61,314 nt of DNA, from contig JALRKV010000063.1 of assembly GCA_023254735.1 (NCBI GenBank), forward strand, positions 1 through 61,314. The letters are read 5' to 3'. Source of the DNA: Pseudomonadales bacterium. GTDB lineage: Bacteria > Pseudomonadota > Gammaproteobacteria > Pseudomonadales > Pseudohongiellaceae. This document shows positions 9,899 to 18,425 of the stretch, piece by piece. Made by a program: the position numbers and the translations under genes. A model generated the notes under the pieces. The model was given only the letters and a program-made list of their open reading frames with translations, was not told the origin of the DNA and did not search any database. How positions within the stretch are numbered: position 1 is the stretch's first letter; every line of letters starts with the position of its first letter.

Positions 9899-9990
9899 AG
9901 AAAACTCACACAAGAGTGGGCACCCGGCCGGCGGATATCGCCGAAAAAGAGTGATTAGAAGTTGATGCGTGGTGCGTTTTAGAGGGGACG

Positions 9991-10014
9991 AGGGATTGAG
10001 GGATTGAGGGATTA
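9991..10014. repeat. three tandem 8-bp units (AGGGATTG)
   Basis: The unit AGGGATTG occurs at 9991-9998 and 9999-10006, with a third copy AGGGATTA at 10007-10014. The last unit includes the stop codon of the minus-strand glycosyltransferase gene, so the array sits at the tail-to-tail junction with msbA. It is probably a small slippage repeat; no function is claimed. Confidence 0.75.
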
Positions 10015-10779
10015 AAGTCCGTCCGCTTTTCGCTGATGCATCTCACGCAGCTTTGCGTATTTCATGTAGGTATAAAAAGCCGCGTTCATGCTGGTATTAA
10101 ATCCCTCAAGGCCGTCAAGGAAATGCCCTTTGAACAGATAGACCTGCAAAAAGGTAATGGGGAACATAAGGACAATACTTGCGAGCGACGCATTCTGATT
10201 TTTGTCGAATTTATCTTCGGCTTTGAGCTCGCTGTAGCGGTTTGATTTAGTAAAGCGCTGACTCAGGCTCAGATTTTCATTGTGAAGGATTGTTGCTTGC
10301 GTTTTCTTGACCGAGCCAGTAATCGAAATGCTTTCGTGTACGCGTCTTACCTCGTAGTGTCCACACGATTTTCTGAAGAAGCGTATTAATCTGTCATTCT
10401 TACTGAAGTTCTTCGGCTGCTGTCCCCAGCGAATCAGTGTTCGATTAGATTCTAACGCGTCATGTGAATCGTCTGAGATTAGCGCACGGACTTCTTGCAA
10501 AAACTCCTTAGTTGGCACTTCATCTGCGTCTAGATTAAAAACCCACGGATGGCTGCAGAGCGACATAGCATAGGCCTTCTGCTCACTAAAACCTGGCCAG
10601 TCGTTGTGAAAGACGCGAACGTTTGGAAATTTTTCTGCGATCGCTAGTGTCTGGTCGCTACTGCCGCTGTCTACGATAATCACCTCGGCAAAATCGCACA
10701 CGCTCGCGAGGGAATCGCCAATATTTTTTTCCTCGTTGAGGGTAATCATATACACACTTGCGGCAATTGTTTGATTCAT
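10012..10779 (-). CDS. family 2 glycosyltransferase, LPS core (WaaE/KdtX-like)
   Basis: Inverting GT2-fold transferase, 255 aa. The N-terminus (VYMITLNEEKNIGDSLASV) binds nucleotide sugar, VDSGSSDQT follows, and the metal-binding DAD is at residues 84-86 (FNLDADEVP). The C-terminus is basic with a hydrophobic stretch (SIVLMFPITFLQVYLFKGHF), as in the WaaE/KdtX beta-1,4-glucosyltransferase group that decorates the first heptose of the LPS inner core at the cytoplasmic face of the membrane. It overlaps the upstream heptosyltransferase-like gene by 4 bases (ATGA), so they are co-transcribed. The donor and acceptor sugars are inferred from family and context only. Confidence 0.82.
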   Translation of the reverse strand: MNQTIAASVYMITLNEEKNIGDSLASVCDFAEVIIVDSGSSDQTLAIAEKFPNVRVFHNDWPGFSEQKAYAMSLCSHPWVFNLDADEVPTKEFLQEVRALISDDSHDALESNRTLIRWGQQPKNFSKNDRLIRFFRKSCGHYEVRRVHESISITGSVKKTQATILHNENLSLSQRFTKSNRYSELKAEDKFDKNQNASLASIVLMFPITFLQVYLFKGHFLDGLEGFNTSMNAAFYTYMKYAKLREMHQRKADGL

Positions 10780-11852
10780 GGGTGGTTCTCGTTTCTCGCA
10801 TCTTCAAATGCCGGATCGCGCATGTCGATTGCCACTCTGGTGGCTGTTGCCGCACCGAAGACAATCTCGGGTATCAGTGAGGTGAGGCAATGATAATTGA
10901 ATTCGCATTGCCATGCGTCGCAGTTTTTGCCGCAGCTTTTAGTGCCGCGCAGTAGGCGGCTATTCTTGCCAAGCGGGGCCCATATCGATTCCTTGCTCGG
11001 TCCGAAAAGCGCCACGAGATCCAAGCCAGCTGAGGCAGCAAGATGCATGGGGCCGCTGTCGCCTCCAACATAGAAGTGGGCTCTTTGAAAAAGTGCAACC
11101 AGCTCTGGATAGCCCGATAGGTCAAAGTGAAAGAGGCGAGTGTCATCGAGACGCTCAGCGATGCTTTCGATCATCCGCGTGTCGTCGCCGACGCCAATCA
11201 TGACAATTTCCAGCCCCTGGGTTTTAAACATCGTGATCAGGCTGACGAAATAATCTACCGGCCACTTTTTATACTCTGCGCTCGCGCCAGGGTGAATAAC
11301 GACGAATGGCGTCTTAATTGAGCAGCGTTGTAAAAACGCCTCTGTTGCATCGGCGGCTTCAGGTGGAAGCGAGTAGGGAAGTATGTTTGACGGAGCCTTG
11401 CCGCTAACAAGTACGTCGAGTATTTCACCAAACGCATTATAGCGGTGATTCTCGTAATCAAGCTTGCGCGGATTTGTATAGAACCGATGCGCGTTTTTAC
11501 CGGTTGGCCCATAGCGATTTCTTGCGCCGCTGAGCCTGCTCAGTACGCCGCTGAAACGCTCGCCTTCCATATCTATTATGCAGTCGCTCGACGCGCTGCG
11601 TAGCTTTCGTAGAAAGCCGAGATAGAGCGAGAGTCGTGATAGAAATGAGCCTGGCTCTTTGAGGCGTTGGCGCGGATACTCGATAATGTTCACGGATGAC
11701 GGAATGACTGTATCTGTGAGTGTCCGAAAACGGGCGTCGATGACTAGCGTTAGCTCGGGATACTCTTCAGCCACGCGCAGCACCCACGGCAACCCTAGGA
11801 TGAAGTTACCTAGATAGTGCGTTGGAAACATGAGTACAGGGCTGCTGTGCAT
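10776..11852 (-). CDS. family 9 glycosyltransferase (heptosyltransferase-like)
   Basis: GT9 family protein, 358 aa, related to WaaC/WaaF/WaaQ heptosyltransferases that build the LPS core. The N-terminus MFPTHYLGNFILGLPW is the family entry motif. In the C-terminal Rossmann half, VVIHPGASAEYKKWPVDYF and HFYVGGDSGPMHLAASAGLDLVALFGPS carry the donor-binding Gly-Pro-His cluster. A Cys-rich stretch (CGKNCDAWQCEFNYHC) near the C-terminus matches the CxxxC pattern seen in some GT9 enzymes. The ATG at 11852 has only a weak ribosome site. It leads a two-gene operon with the GT2 gene. Which heptose or other sugar is added is not clear. Confidence 0.84.
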   Translation of the reverse strand: MHSSPVLMFPTHYLGNFILGLPWVLRVAEEYPELTLVIDARFRTLTDTVIPSSVNIIEYPRQRLKEPGSFLSRLSLYLGFLRKLRSASSDCIIDMEGERFSGVLSRLSGARNRYGPTGKNAHRFYTNPRKLDYENHRYNAFGEILDVLVSGKAPSNILPYSLPPEAADATEAFLQRCSIKTPFVVIHPGASAEYKKWPVDYFVSLITMFKTQGLEIVMIGVGDDTRMIESIAERLDDTRLFHFDLSGYPELVALFQRAHFYVGGDSGPMHLAASAGLDLVALFGPSKESIWAPLGKNSRLLRGTKSCGKNCDAWQCEFNYHCLTSLIPEIVFGAATATRVAIDMRDPAFEDARNENHP

Positions 11853-11960
11853 TGTTTAAATTCTTTGTGTTGGAATGAGGCCGCTCCACGCCAGAGTTGA
11901 ATGAAGAAGCCATTGATCTCCTATATATCTGCCCACCAACAGTCAACGTGAGTGTCAATT

Positions 11961-11977
11961 TGCAGAATTTTTCTGCA
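11961..11977. promoter_or_regulatory. 17-bp perfect inverted repeat between divergent genes
   Basis: TGCAGAA-TTT-TTCTGCA is a perfect palindrome with 7-bp arms. It lies between the divergent heptosyltransferase-like gene (starts 11852, minus) and dgkA (starts 12067, plus), a position suited to an operator. It shares the core AGAA-N3-TTCT with another palindrome at 24236-24252. No known regulator is assigned. Confidence 0.4.
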
Positions 11978-12066
11978 TTCTGTAAACACCGCTTGTTATT
12001 CTGATTGGCCCAGAGTGGCCTAGAGTAGCTTAGAGAGGCTACGGAGAGGTTAAAGAGACGCGAAAG

Positions 12067-12510
12067 ATGGAAGAAAAAGAAAGTGAAGATAAACTCATGT
12101 CTGCTAAATCAAATGGCGAAGACGCTCGCGTGCCGAGTAAAAAGCGCGGGCTCGCACGCCTGTTGGCAGCAACCAAATACAGCGCTGAGGGACTGAGGGC
12201 TTGCTATAAAAGTGAAGAGGCGTTTCGCATCGAAATTTTTCTCTCGGTATTCCTCGTGCCACTCGCGCTTTTTCTGGGAGAAACGGCGCTCGAGTCGGCG
12301 ATACTCCTACTATCCATTGCCTTGGTGCTTATCGTGGAATTGCTCAATAGCGCGGTGGAAGCGACGATCGATAGAGTGGGTCCTGGGTATCATGACCTTG
12401 CAAAGAAAGCGAAGGATATCGCATCGGGTGCCGTTTTCATTAGTCTGATTACTTTTCTGCTTGTCTGGGCGGTTCTGCTTCTGGACCGATTTTCTGCGGC
12501 GAATGTCTGA
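12067..12510 (+). CDS. dgkA: diacylglycerol kinase
   Basis: Small integral-membrane kinase, 147 aa, which phosphorylates diacylglycerol released during envelope glycan synthesis and returns it to phospholipid synthesis. It aligns by eye with E. coli DgkA: LLAATKYSAEGLRACYKSEEAFRIE before TM1, the catalytic region ELLNSAVEATIDRVG, then YHDLAKKAKDIASGAV and the last membrane helix. It carries about 25 more N-terminal residues than E. coli DgkA (122 aa); an internal ATG at codon 11 would shorten this. It stands next to LPS genes, convergent with the acyltransferase gene at 12554. Confidence 0.93.
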   Translation: MEEKESEDKLMSAKSNGEDARVPSKKRGLARLLAATKYSAEGLRACYKSEEAFRIEIFLSVFLVPLALFLGETALESAILLLSIALVLIVELLNSAVEATIDRVGPGYHDLAKKAKDIASGAVFISLITFLLVWAVLLLDRFSAANV

Positions 12511-12553
12511 GCATCGAAGCGAGGTGCAGCGTAGGAAGAAGATGCGAGTGAGG

Positions 12554-13501
12554 CTAGCTGTCGCCGTAAAGATGCGCAGAGGGCTTGTCGCGCTGGGTTT
12601 TGAAACGGCGATGTAGCCACAGATACTGTTCTGGATACTGGCGGATGCGCGCTTCGAGTTCGTTATTTATTCGCCGAGCGTCGGCTTCGTCATCACCGCA
12701 TGGAAAGCCTTCGAGTATTGGCCCGATCGAGAGGGTATAGCCAGAGTCGTCGGGATTACGCGTATGGGAGAAGAGGAGAACGGGCGAATTGTTCATGCGT
12801 GCGAATCTGCTTGTTGCAGTAATCGTTGCCGCTTCGACACCGAAGAAGGGCACGAACACTGAGTGCCTCTCGCCATAGTCTTGATCTGGTGCAAACCAAA
12901 GGGTGTCTCCGTCTTTGAGGCTGCGCATCGCTTGCCGGACATCCTCGCGTTCGATCACTCGGGCAAAGTGCTTGCCGCGGGAGTTTGTCATCACTGCCTC
13001 GATAAGCGGGTTTTTGTGCGCGCGGTAAGTGACATTCATCGGGTGGAAGAGGCTTAACAGTGTCCCCCCGAGCTCAAGAGTGGAATAGTGGCCGCCGATC
13101 AGTAACACGCCACGACCGAGTTTCATCGCCGCCTCGAGGTTCTCACTGCCTTCGATACTCACTCGGCTTCTAAAGCTCTCCGGATTTCTCGACCATGCAA
13201 TGGCCGCCTCTATGACGCCGATGCCATTGGCGCGAAAGGTTTGGCGAATAAGCTGCTCCCGCTGCGCAGGGTTTAGCTCGGGGAAACAGAGTGCAATATT
13301 CTCTTCGCAAATAGCGCGGCGACGCTTGCCAAAACGGTATGCCAAAGCACCGATCCCCGCTCCGAGGCGCAGCTGCAGCGAATAAGGTAGATGGGCGATT
13401 AACCAGAGAATGCCGAGTCCCAGCCATGTCGGCCAGTAGCGAGGCCCCGCAAATTGGCGCAGGGGCGTGCGCGGCGTCTTCTGTTGTTCGGCGTTTAACA
13501 T
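12554..13501 (-). CDS. lipid A biosynthesis acyltransferase, LpxL/HtrB family
   Basis: Late acyltransferase of lipid A synthesis, 315 aa, inner membrane, cytoplasmic face. It has one N-terminal hydrophobic helix (about residues 22-45) and the HX4E catalytic motif (His138 and Glu143 in GGHYSTLELGG). FAPDQDYGERHSVFVPFFG and YLWLHRRFKTQ are family blocks. LpxL transfers laurate to Kdo2-lipid IVA; LpxM and LpxP paralogues share these motifs, so the acyl chain and position are not certain. Its neighbours are dgkA (convergent) and a Deg protease (divergent, with a 213-bp gap). Confidence 0.88.
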   Translation of the reverse strand: MLNAEQQKTPRTPLRQFAGPRYWPTWLGLGILWLIAHLPYSLQLRLGAGIGALAYRFGKRRRAICEENIALCFPELNPAQREQLIRQTFRANGIGVIEAAIAWSRNPESFRSRVSIEGSENLEAAMKLGRGVLLIGGHYSTLELGGTLLSLFHPMNVTYRAHKNPLIEAVMTNSRGKHFARVIEREDVRQAMRSLKDGDTLWFAPDQDYGERHSVFVPFFGVEAATITATSRFARMNNSPVLLFSHTRNPDDSGYTLSIGPILEGFPCGDDEADARRINNELEARIRQYPEQYLWLHRRFKTQRDKPSAHLYGDS

Positions 13502-13714
13502 GTAGTGTCTAACTGGAAATTGATGAGCTGCAGCTGAGTGCGATCAAAGAGACTCGATTGTAGCAGAAGGCGTCAGCGCACGCGCAGCCTTGAATCTGGG
13601 AATTTAGCGCGCATGTTAGGGTCTAATAGCTGTGTTGGGTGGGCGTTGGCGTTAAATAACCTGCGTCCGAAATTCGCCCGGCACTCGTTGAAGAGTGAGC
13701 TTTAGAGGTATTTT

Positions 13715-14848
13715 ATGATTCGCCACACAGTATCTTCTCTGCGCCAGGTGATTGGCCGCATCGCACCGATTATTATGCTGATAGCCTCTACGCTGTCGTC
13801 GGCAGTAGCGTGGGGAAGCGATGCATCGGGCTCTGCGGGAATGACTTCGCAAAGCTATGCCGAATTCCACACCGACGACGAAACCAACAATATCGATATT
13901 TTTAAACGCGCGAGCGCCTCGGTCGTCAACATTACCAATTCGAGGCTAGTCCGTTCTCCCTATTCGCTTAACCCGCAATCAGTCCCGCAGGGCAGCGGCA
14001 CGGGGTTTGTGTGGGGCGACGAGGGCTATATCGTCACCAATTTCCACGTTGTACAGCAGGCAAACCGCGTCACGGTCACACTCCAAGACGGCTCTACGTT
14101 TGATGCGCGTGCCGTTGGGCTCGATCCTGATAAAGACCTCGCCGTGCTCAAGATCGAAGCCGAAGACGTTGAGCTTGTGCCGGTCGAGCTTGGCGATTCT
14201 AGTCTGCTCGAGGTCGGCCGCAAGGTTATTGCCATTGGCAACCCCTTCGGTCTCGACACGACGATGACGGTGGGGATTGTGAGCGCCTTGGGCCGCGAAA
14301 TCGACTCTGTCTCGCGGCGCAAAATCCGCGACGTGATTCAAACAGACGCGGCGATAAACCCCGGAAACTCGGGCGGTCCACTGCTTAATTCCCTTGGACA
14401 ACTCGTCGGTGTGAACACTGCGATCTACAGCCCCAGCGGGGCGAGTTCGGGGATTGGTTTTGCTATTCCGGTGAACACCGTGAAGCGCGTTGTGCCGGAG
14501 CTCATCGCCTACGGCCGCGTGCAGACACCTATTTTAGGAATCACGCCGGTGCCACAGCCCGACTACTACCGCAGACTCTGGGGGATACAGGGCGTCATCG
14601 TTATGGGCACCGTGCCGAATACGGAGCCCGCGCTCAAAGGCATGCGCGGCCTGTCGCGAAGCCAGCGAGGACGTATCCAGCTGGGCGATGTTATCGTTGA
14701 AATCGACGGTCGAGAGATCACCAATGAGAGCGATTACGCCGATGTGATGGAGGAGCATCGACCCGGGGATATCGTTGAGGTGATTACGCTGCGCGATAAT
14801 CAGCGCCTGCGCTACGAAATCGAATTGCAGGCGCCGCAGAACAACTAG
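13715..14848 (+). CDS. HtrA/Deg-family periplasmic serine protease with one PDZ domain
   Basis: Trypsin-like protease with a single PDZ domain, 377 aa. A hydrophobic N-terminus (about residues 8-33, IAPIIMLIASTLSSAVAWG) is a signal peptide or anchor. The catalytic triad is His111 (TNFHVV), Asp141 (DKDLAVL) and Ser219 (GNSGGP). The PDZ domain (about 280-370) contains GRIQLGDVIVEIDG. The YSPSGASSGIGFAIPV block and single PDZ resemble DegS and the plant/cyanobacterial Deg1 type more than two-PDZ DegP. The stop lies 1 bp from the convergent argH stop. Its likely role is envelope quality control or stress sensing; whether it triggers a sigma-E pathway cannot be read here. Confidence 0.9.
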   Translation: MIRHTVSSLRQVIGRIAPIIMLIASTLSSAVAWGSDASGSAGMTSQSYAEFHTDDETNNIDIFKRASASVVNITNSRLVRSPYSLNPQSVPQGSGTGFVWGDEGYIVTNFHVVQQANRVTVTLQDGSTFDARAVGLDPDKDLAVLKIEAEDVELVPVELGDSSLLEVGRKVIAIGNPFGLDTTMTVGIVSALGREIDSVSRRKIRDVIQTDAAINPGNSGGPLLNSLGQLVGVNTAIYSPSGASSGIGFAIPVNTVKRVVPELIAYGRVQTPILGITPVPQPDYYRRLWGIQGVIVMGTVPNTEPALKGMRGLSRSQRGRIQLGDVIVEIDGREITNESDYADVMEEHRPGDIVEVITLRDNQRLRYEIELQAPQNN

Positions 14849-14849
14849 G

Positions 14850-16274
14850 TTAACGCGTTGGGCGCGCCTCGATGAGACTGCGCGCTGCGCCTGCGGCGAG
14901 CAGCACTTGACGCGGAGCGGTCCCGCCCAGGTGATCGCGTGCGTTTAGCGAGCCTTCGAGAGTCAGTACCTCGAAAACATCCTGCTCGATCAGCCCCGAG
15001 AAACTCTGCAACTGCTCAAGGGTGAGCTGCGACAAGTCCTTGTTTTGCGCGATGCCGAAAGCGACCGACTTGCCGACGACTTCGTGCGCGTCGCGGAAGG
15101 GGAGTCCGCGTTTAACGAGATAGTCTGCAAGATCGGTAGCGGTTGCATATCCCTGAAGCGCGGCCGCGCGCATGCTGTCCTTTTTACAGGTCACGGCTGG
15201 CATCATCTCTGAATACGCAAATAAACAGTCTTTCACCGTGTCGAGAAGATCGAACAGAGGCTCTTTGTCCTCCTGGTTGTCTTTGTTGTATGCCAAAGGC
15301 TGCGACTTCATCAGCGTTAAAAGCGACATAAGATGGCCGAACACACGACCGGTCTTACCGCGCACAAGCTCGGGGACATCGGGGTTTTTCTTCTGCGGCA
15401 TGATCGACGAGCCCGTGCAGAATCGATCTGGCAGATCAATGAAGTCGAACTGCGCGGAAGTCCAGAGAACCAGCTCTTCGGAGAAGCGCGACAGGTGCAT
15501 CATGATCGTGCTGCAGCAGCTTGCGACTTCGATTGCGAAGTCGCGGTCGCTGACCGAGTCGAGTGAGTTGCGCGTCGGGCCATCGAAGCCCAGAAGCGAG
15601 GCGCTGTAATCGCGGTCGATTGGGAACGTAGTGCCAGCGAGTGCGGCGGCACCGAGCGGGGAGACGTTCAGCCTTTTGCGCGCGTCGATCAGACGACTGT
15701 AGTCGCGCTCGAGCATCTCATTCCAAGCCAACATATGATGGCCGAAGCTAATCGGCTGCGCCGTCTGCAGGTGGGTAAAACCGGGCATTATTGTATCGGC
15801 GTCGCGTTCTGCGAGATCAACTAGTGCTAACTGCACTTTACCGACAAGATCGGCAATAATGTCTACCTGTTCGCGCACGTAAAGGCGAATATCGGTCGCA
15901 ACCTGATCGTTGCGCGAACGCCCGGTGTGTAATTTCTTGCCTACGCTGCCGATGCGCGCCGTCAGCGCCGATTCGATATTCATGTGTACGTCTTCGAGTT
16001 CGACAGACCACGCAAAGTCCCCCGCCTCGATCTCGTGTCTTATCGCCTCAAGCCCCTCGAGAATCAGGTTTTTTTCGTCGAGCGTTAACACGCCGACTCG
16101 TTGCAGCATCACTGCATGCGCGACCGAACCGTCGATATCGTGCTGATAGAGCCTGCGATCGAACTGCACCGACGCGGTGAAACGCTGCACAAACGCATCG
16201 GTCGCTTCGCTGAAGCGGCCTCCCCAGAGTTTGCTGGTGTCTTCTGTTTTGGAATCGTTGGGCTTGTCGCTCAT
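14850..16274 (-). CDS. argH: argininosuccinate lyase
   Basis: Cytoplasmic enzyme splitting argininosuccinate to arginine and fumarate, the last step of arginine synthesis, 474 aa. The N-terminus [21 protein letters not shown] is characteristic. The superfamily signature [12 protein letters not shown] contains the mobile catalytic Ser loop, and [18 protein letters not shown] and [20 protein letters not shown] are the other active-site blocks. The length is normal. argH is divergent from hemC, the same order as in Pseudomonas and relatives. The start is ATG at 16274. Confidence 0.97.
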   Translation of the reverse strand: MSDKPNDSKTEDTSKLWGGRFSEATDAFVQRFTASVQFDRRLYQHDIDGSVAHAVMLQRVGVLTLDEKNLILEGLEAIRHEIEAGDFAWSVELEDVHMNIESALTARIGSVGKKLHTGRSRNDQVATDIRLYVREQVDIIADLVGKVQLALVDLAERDADTIMPGFTHLQTAQPISFGHHMLAWNEMLERDYSRLIDARKRLNVSPLGAAALAGTTFPIDRDYSASLLGFDGPTRNSLDSVSDRDFAIEVASCCSTIMMHLSRFSEELVLWTSAQFDFIDLPDRFCTGSSIMPQKKNPDVPELVRGKTGRVFGHLMSLLTLMKSQPLAYNKDNQEDKEPLFDLLDTVKDCLFAYSEMMPAVTCKKDSMRAAALQGYATATDLADYLVKRGLPFRDAHEVVGKSVAFGIAQNKDLSQLTLEQLQSFSGLIEQDVFEVLTLEGSLNARDHLGGTAPRQVLLAAGAARSLIEARPTR

Positions 16275-16381
16275 GGGAGGTTTCCGCTTCTTAGTGTGTT
16301 CGGAGGGTGTCTAATCCTGCCGTAATCAGAGAGCGCGAGTATATCAGCATCACGGCCTCGCTTGAAAATCTGCTCCCCACT

Positions 16382-16410
16382 CGGACATTGCCGCCAAATT
16401 GCCGTAAAAT
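16382..16410 (+). promoter_or_regulatory. candidate sigma-70 promoter of hemC
   Basis: CGGACA (16382-16387, 4 of 6 matches to the -35 consensus), a 17-bp spacer, and TAAAAT (16405-16410, 5 of 6 matches to the -10 consensus). Transcription would start near 16417, about 27 bases before the hemC TTG start. Read by eye only. Confidence 0.45.
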
Positions 16411-16443
16411 GGGGCCAACTCTCACAGCTAAAAAGGTCTGCCC

Positions 16444-17430
16444 TTGTCCTCTGACTCTATTTCCTCGGCTTCGAGCAACGATCCAAACCGCACCGCGCTG
16501 ATACGCATCGCAACTCGCAAGAGTCCTCTGGCGCTATGGCAGGCCTATTTTGTCCGCGATGCTCTCGAAAGTGCGCATCCAGATCTCCGCGTCGAGTTGC
16601 TCGCGATGAGCACCCGAGGAGACAAAATACTCGATACGCCTCTGGCGAAAATCGGCGGTAAAGGTCTGTTCGTAAAGGAGCTTGAACGCGCGCTTCTCGA
16701 CGGTGACGCTGACATTGCCGTGCATTCTATGAAAGATGTGCCAATGGCTTTTCCGGAGGGCCTTGGTCTTGCGGTGATTTGCGAGCGTGAAGATCCGACC
16801 GATGCGTTCGTATCCAACCGGTTCTCTTCACTCGCGCAGTTGCCTGAGGGCGCGCGAGTTGGCACATCGAGCCTGCGTCGCCAGTGTCAGCTGCGTGCGT
16901 TAAGGCCAGACCTAAAAATTCTCGATCTGCGCGGCAACGTTGGTACTCGACTCGGCAAGTTGGATGCCGACGACTATGACGCAATCATACTTGCAAGTGC
17001 GGGCCTTATCCGCCTCGAGCTCGAAGAGCGTATTGCCGAAAGGCTCAGCACAGAGGTTTCTTTGCCCGCCGGTGGGCAGGGGGCTGTCGGCATCGAGTGC
17101 CGTTTAAACGATGACGAGACCCTCGCGCGGCTGAGCTGCCTTCACCACGCTGACACCGCGGCGCGTGTGGTCGCCGAGCGTGCCATGAATGCGAGACTCA
17201 ACGGGGGTTGTCAGGTGCCGATCGCTTGCTTCGCCGAACTCAGTACAAGCGAAGCTTCCGCCGGCGAGTTAAGCCTGCGCGGTTTGGTTGGAAGCGCCGA
17301 CGGAAAACGCATGCTGCGAGCTGAGGCGCGTGGAAACAGTCAGGACGCCGAGGGATTGGGCGTTGTCGTTGCGGAAGCCCTGCTCGCACAGGGTGCGGCC
17401 GAGCTTCTAGCCGAGCTGGACATGCGTTAA
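16444..17430 (+). CDS. hemC: porphobilinogen deaminase (hydroxymethylbilane synthase)
   Basis: Cytoplasmic tetrapyrrole enzyme, 328 aa, joining four porphobilinogens into hydroxymethylbilane. [15 protein letters not shown] at the N-terminus, [27 protein letters not shown] and [11 protein letters not shown] are family blocks. Cys256 in NGGCQVP carries the dipyrromethane cofactor. The start appears to be TTG at 16444: AAGG lies about 8 bases upstream and no ATG occurs before the conserved core. That gives roughly 20 extra N-terminal residues. hemD follows after 32 bases, then hemX and hemY, an ordinary gammaproteobacterial heme operon. Confidence 0.96.
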   Translation: MSSDSISSASSNDPNRTALIRIATRKSPLALWQAYFVRDALESAHPDLRVELLAMSTRGDKILDTPLAKIGGKGLFVKELERALLDGDADIAVHSMKDVPMAFPEGLGLAVICEREDPTDAFVSNRFSSLAQLPEGARVGTSSLRRQCQLRALRPDLKILDLRGNVGTRLGKLDADDYDAIILASAGLIRLELEERIAERLSTEVSLPAGGQGAVGIECRLNDDETLARLSCLHHADTAARVVAERAMNARLNGGCQVPIACFAELSTSEASAGELSLRGLVGSADGKRMLRAEARGNSQDAEGLGVVVAEALLAQGAAELLAELDMR

Positions 17431-17462
17431 CAATCCGCCGCTCCTCGGCTGCAGGGTGAGTG

Positions 17463-18356
17463 ATGACATCAGACAAAAGCTTAGCACGTGGACCTCGTTC
17501 AAAAGCACCGCAAAACGCCGCGCTTGCCAACCATTGCGTCCTTGTAACTAGGCCGGAGCAGCAACAAGCCGAGCTGATTTCCACGCTCGAAGCGTGGGGC
17601 GCGCAGACGATTTCACTACCCCTGCTTTCTATCTCACCGCCGTCGGCAGGCGCGCCTGCGGCAACGCTGCGTCGCAGCCTACTCGAACTCGATCTCTTCG
17701 ACAGCTTGCTCTTTGTAAGCACCAACGCGGTTCGCGCCGGTGTCGCGGCAATCGAAGACTACTGGCCACAGTTTCCGGTTGGTTTACAGATTCTGGCGAT
17801 AGGACCTTCGACCGCAGCACTTGCTCGCGAGTTGCTGCGCTGCGAGGTGGCGGTCGCAGAAGGGGGATCGACTAGCGAGGCGCTGCTTGCGTCGGGTCTT
17901 CTCGGTGACTTGAAGGGCAAGCGTGTGGGCATTTTCCGCGGCGAAGGGGGGCGTGATGCGCTCGCCGAAGGCATCAGGCAGCGCGGTGGGCGGGTCGACT
18001 ACTTTGAAGTTTATCGACGCGGTATCTGCGACTACAGTGACACTCAACTTATCGAGGCGCTAGACGGGAAAATTCCCACGGCACTCACCATAACAAGCGG
18101 GGAATCGCTCGACGCGTTACTGGCTCTCGTTCCCCGACTGGAAAGGGCGATGGGCATTGCTGTCGCTAAGACGGTTAAGTCGATCAGAGCCGATGTGTTG
18201 GCGATGCCGGTGATAGTGCCTTCGGCGCGCATTGAAAAGTTAGCGTTAGCAAAGGGCTTTACCGCACCTGTTGACGCGGGGGGTGCCGATGCACTCGCCT
18301 TTGCACGCGCTCTTTCACGGTTCGCTGAAAAAACTGACCCTAAGAAATCTGACTAA
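17463..18356 (+). CDS. hemD: uroporphyrinogen-III synthase
   Basis: Cyclises hydroxymethylbilane to uroporphyrinogen III with inversion of ring D, 297 aa. The family is poorly conserved; recognised here by VLVTRPEQQQAELISTLEAWG, the FDSLLFVSTNAVRAG block, VGIFRGEGGRDALAEGIRQRG and the TSGESLDALL stretch, and by its place between hemC and hemX. The ATG at 17463 follows AGGG by 6 bases; an overlapping GTG at 17460 is an equally possible start. There is an N-terminal extension of about 25 residues before the first beta strand. Confidence 0.93.
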   Translation: MTSDKSLARGPRSKAPQNAALANHCVLVTRPEQQQAELISTLEAWGAQTISLPLLSISPPSAGAPAATLRRSLLELDLFDSLLFVSTNAVRAGVAAIEDYWPQFPVGLQILAIGPSTAALARELLRCEVAVAEGGSTSEALLASGLLGDLKGKRVGIFRGEGGRDALAEGIRQRGGRVDYFEVYRRGICDYSDTQLIEALDGKIPTALTITSGESLDALLALVPRLERAMGIAVAKTVKSIRADVLAMPVIVPSARIEKLALAKGFTAPVDAGGADALAFARALSRFAEKTDPKKSD

Positions 18357-18425
18357 AGCGAGTTACTATTCTCGCTAAGCGAGTTTTTGCGACGCCCTCC
18401 GAGGCGCACAATCGAGAACGAGAAC

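Noticed and set aside
9930..9955. GC-rich inverted repeat (GGCG-GATAT-CGCC) after msbA as terminator
   Set aside because: The following bases are A-rich, not T-rich, on the msbA strand, and for the opposite strand the T-run lies before the stem.
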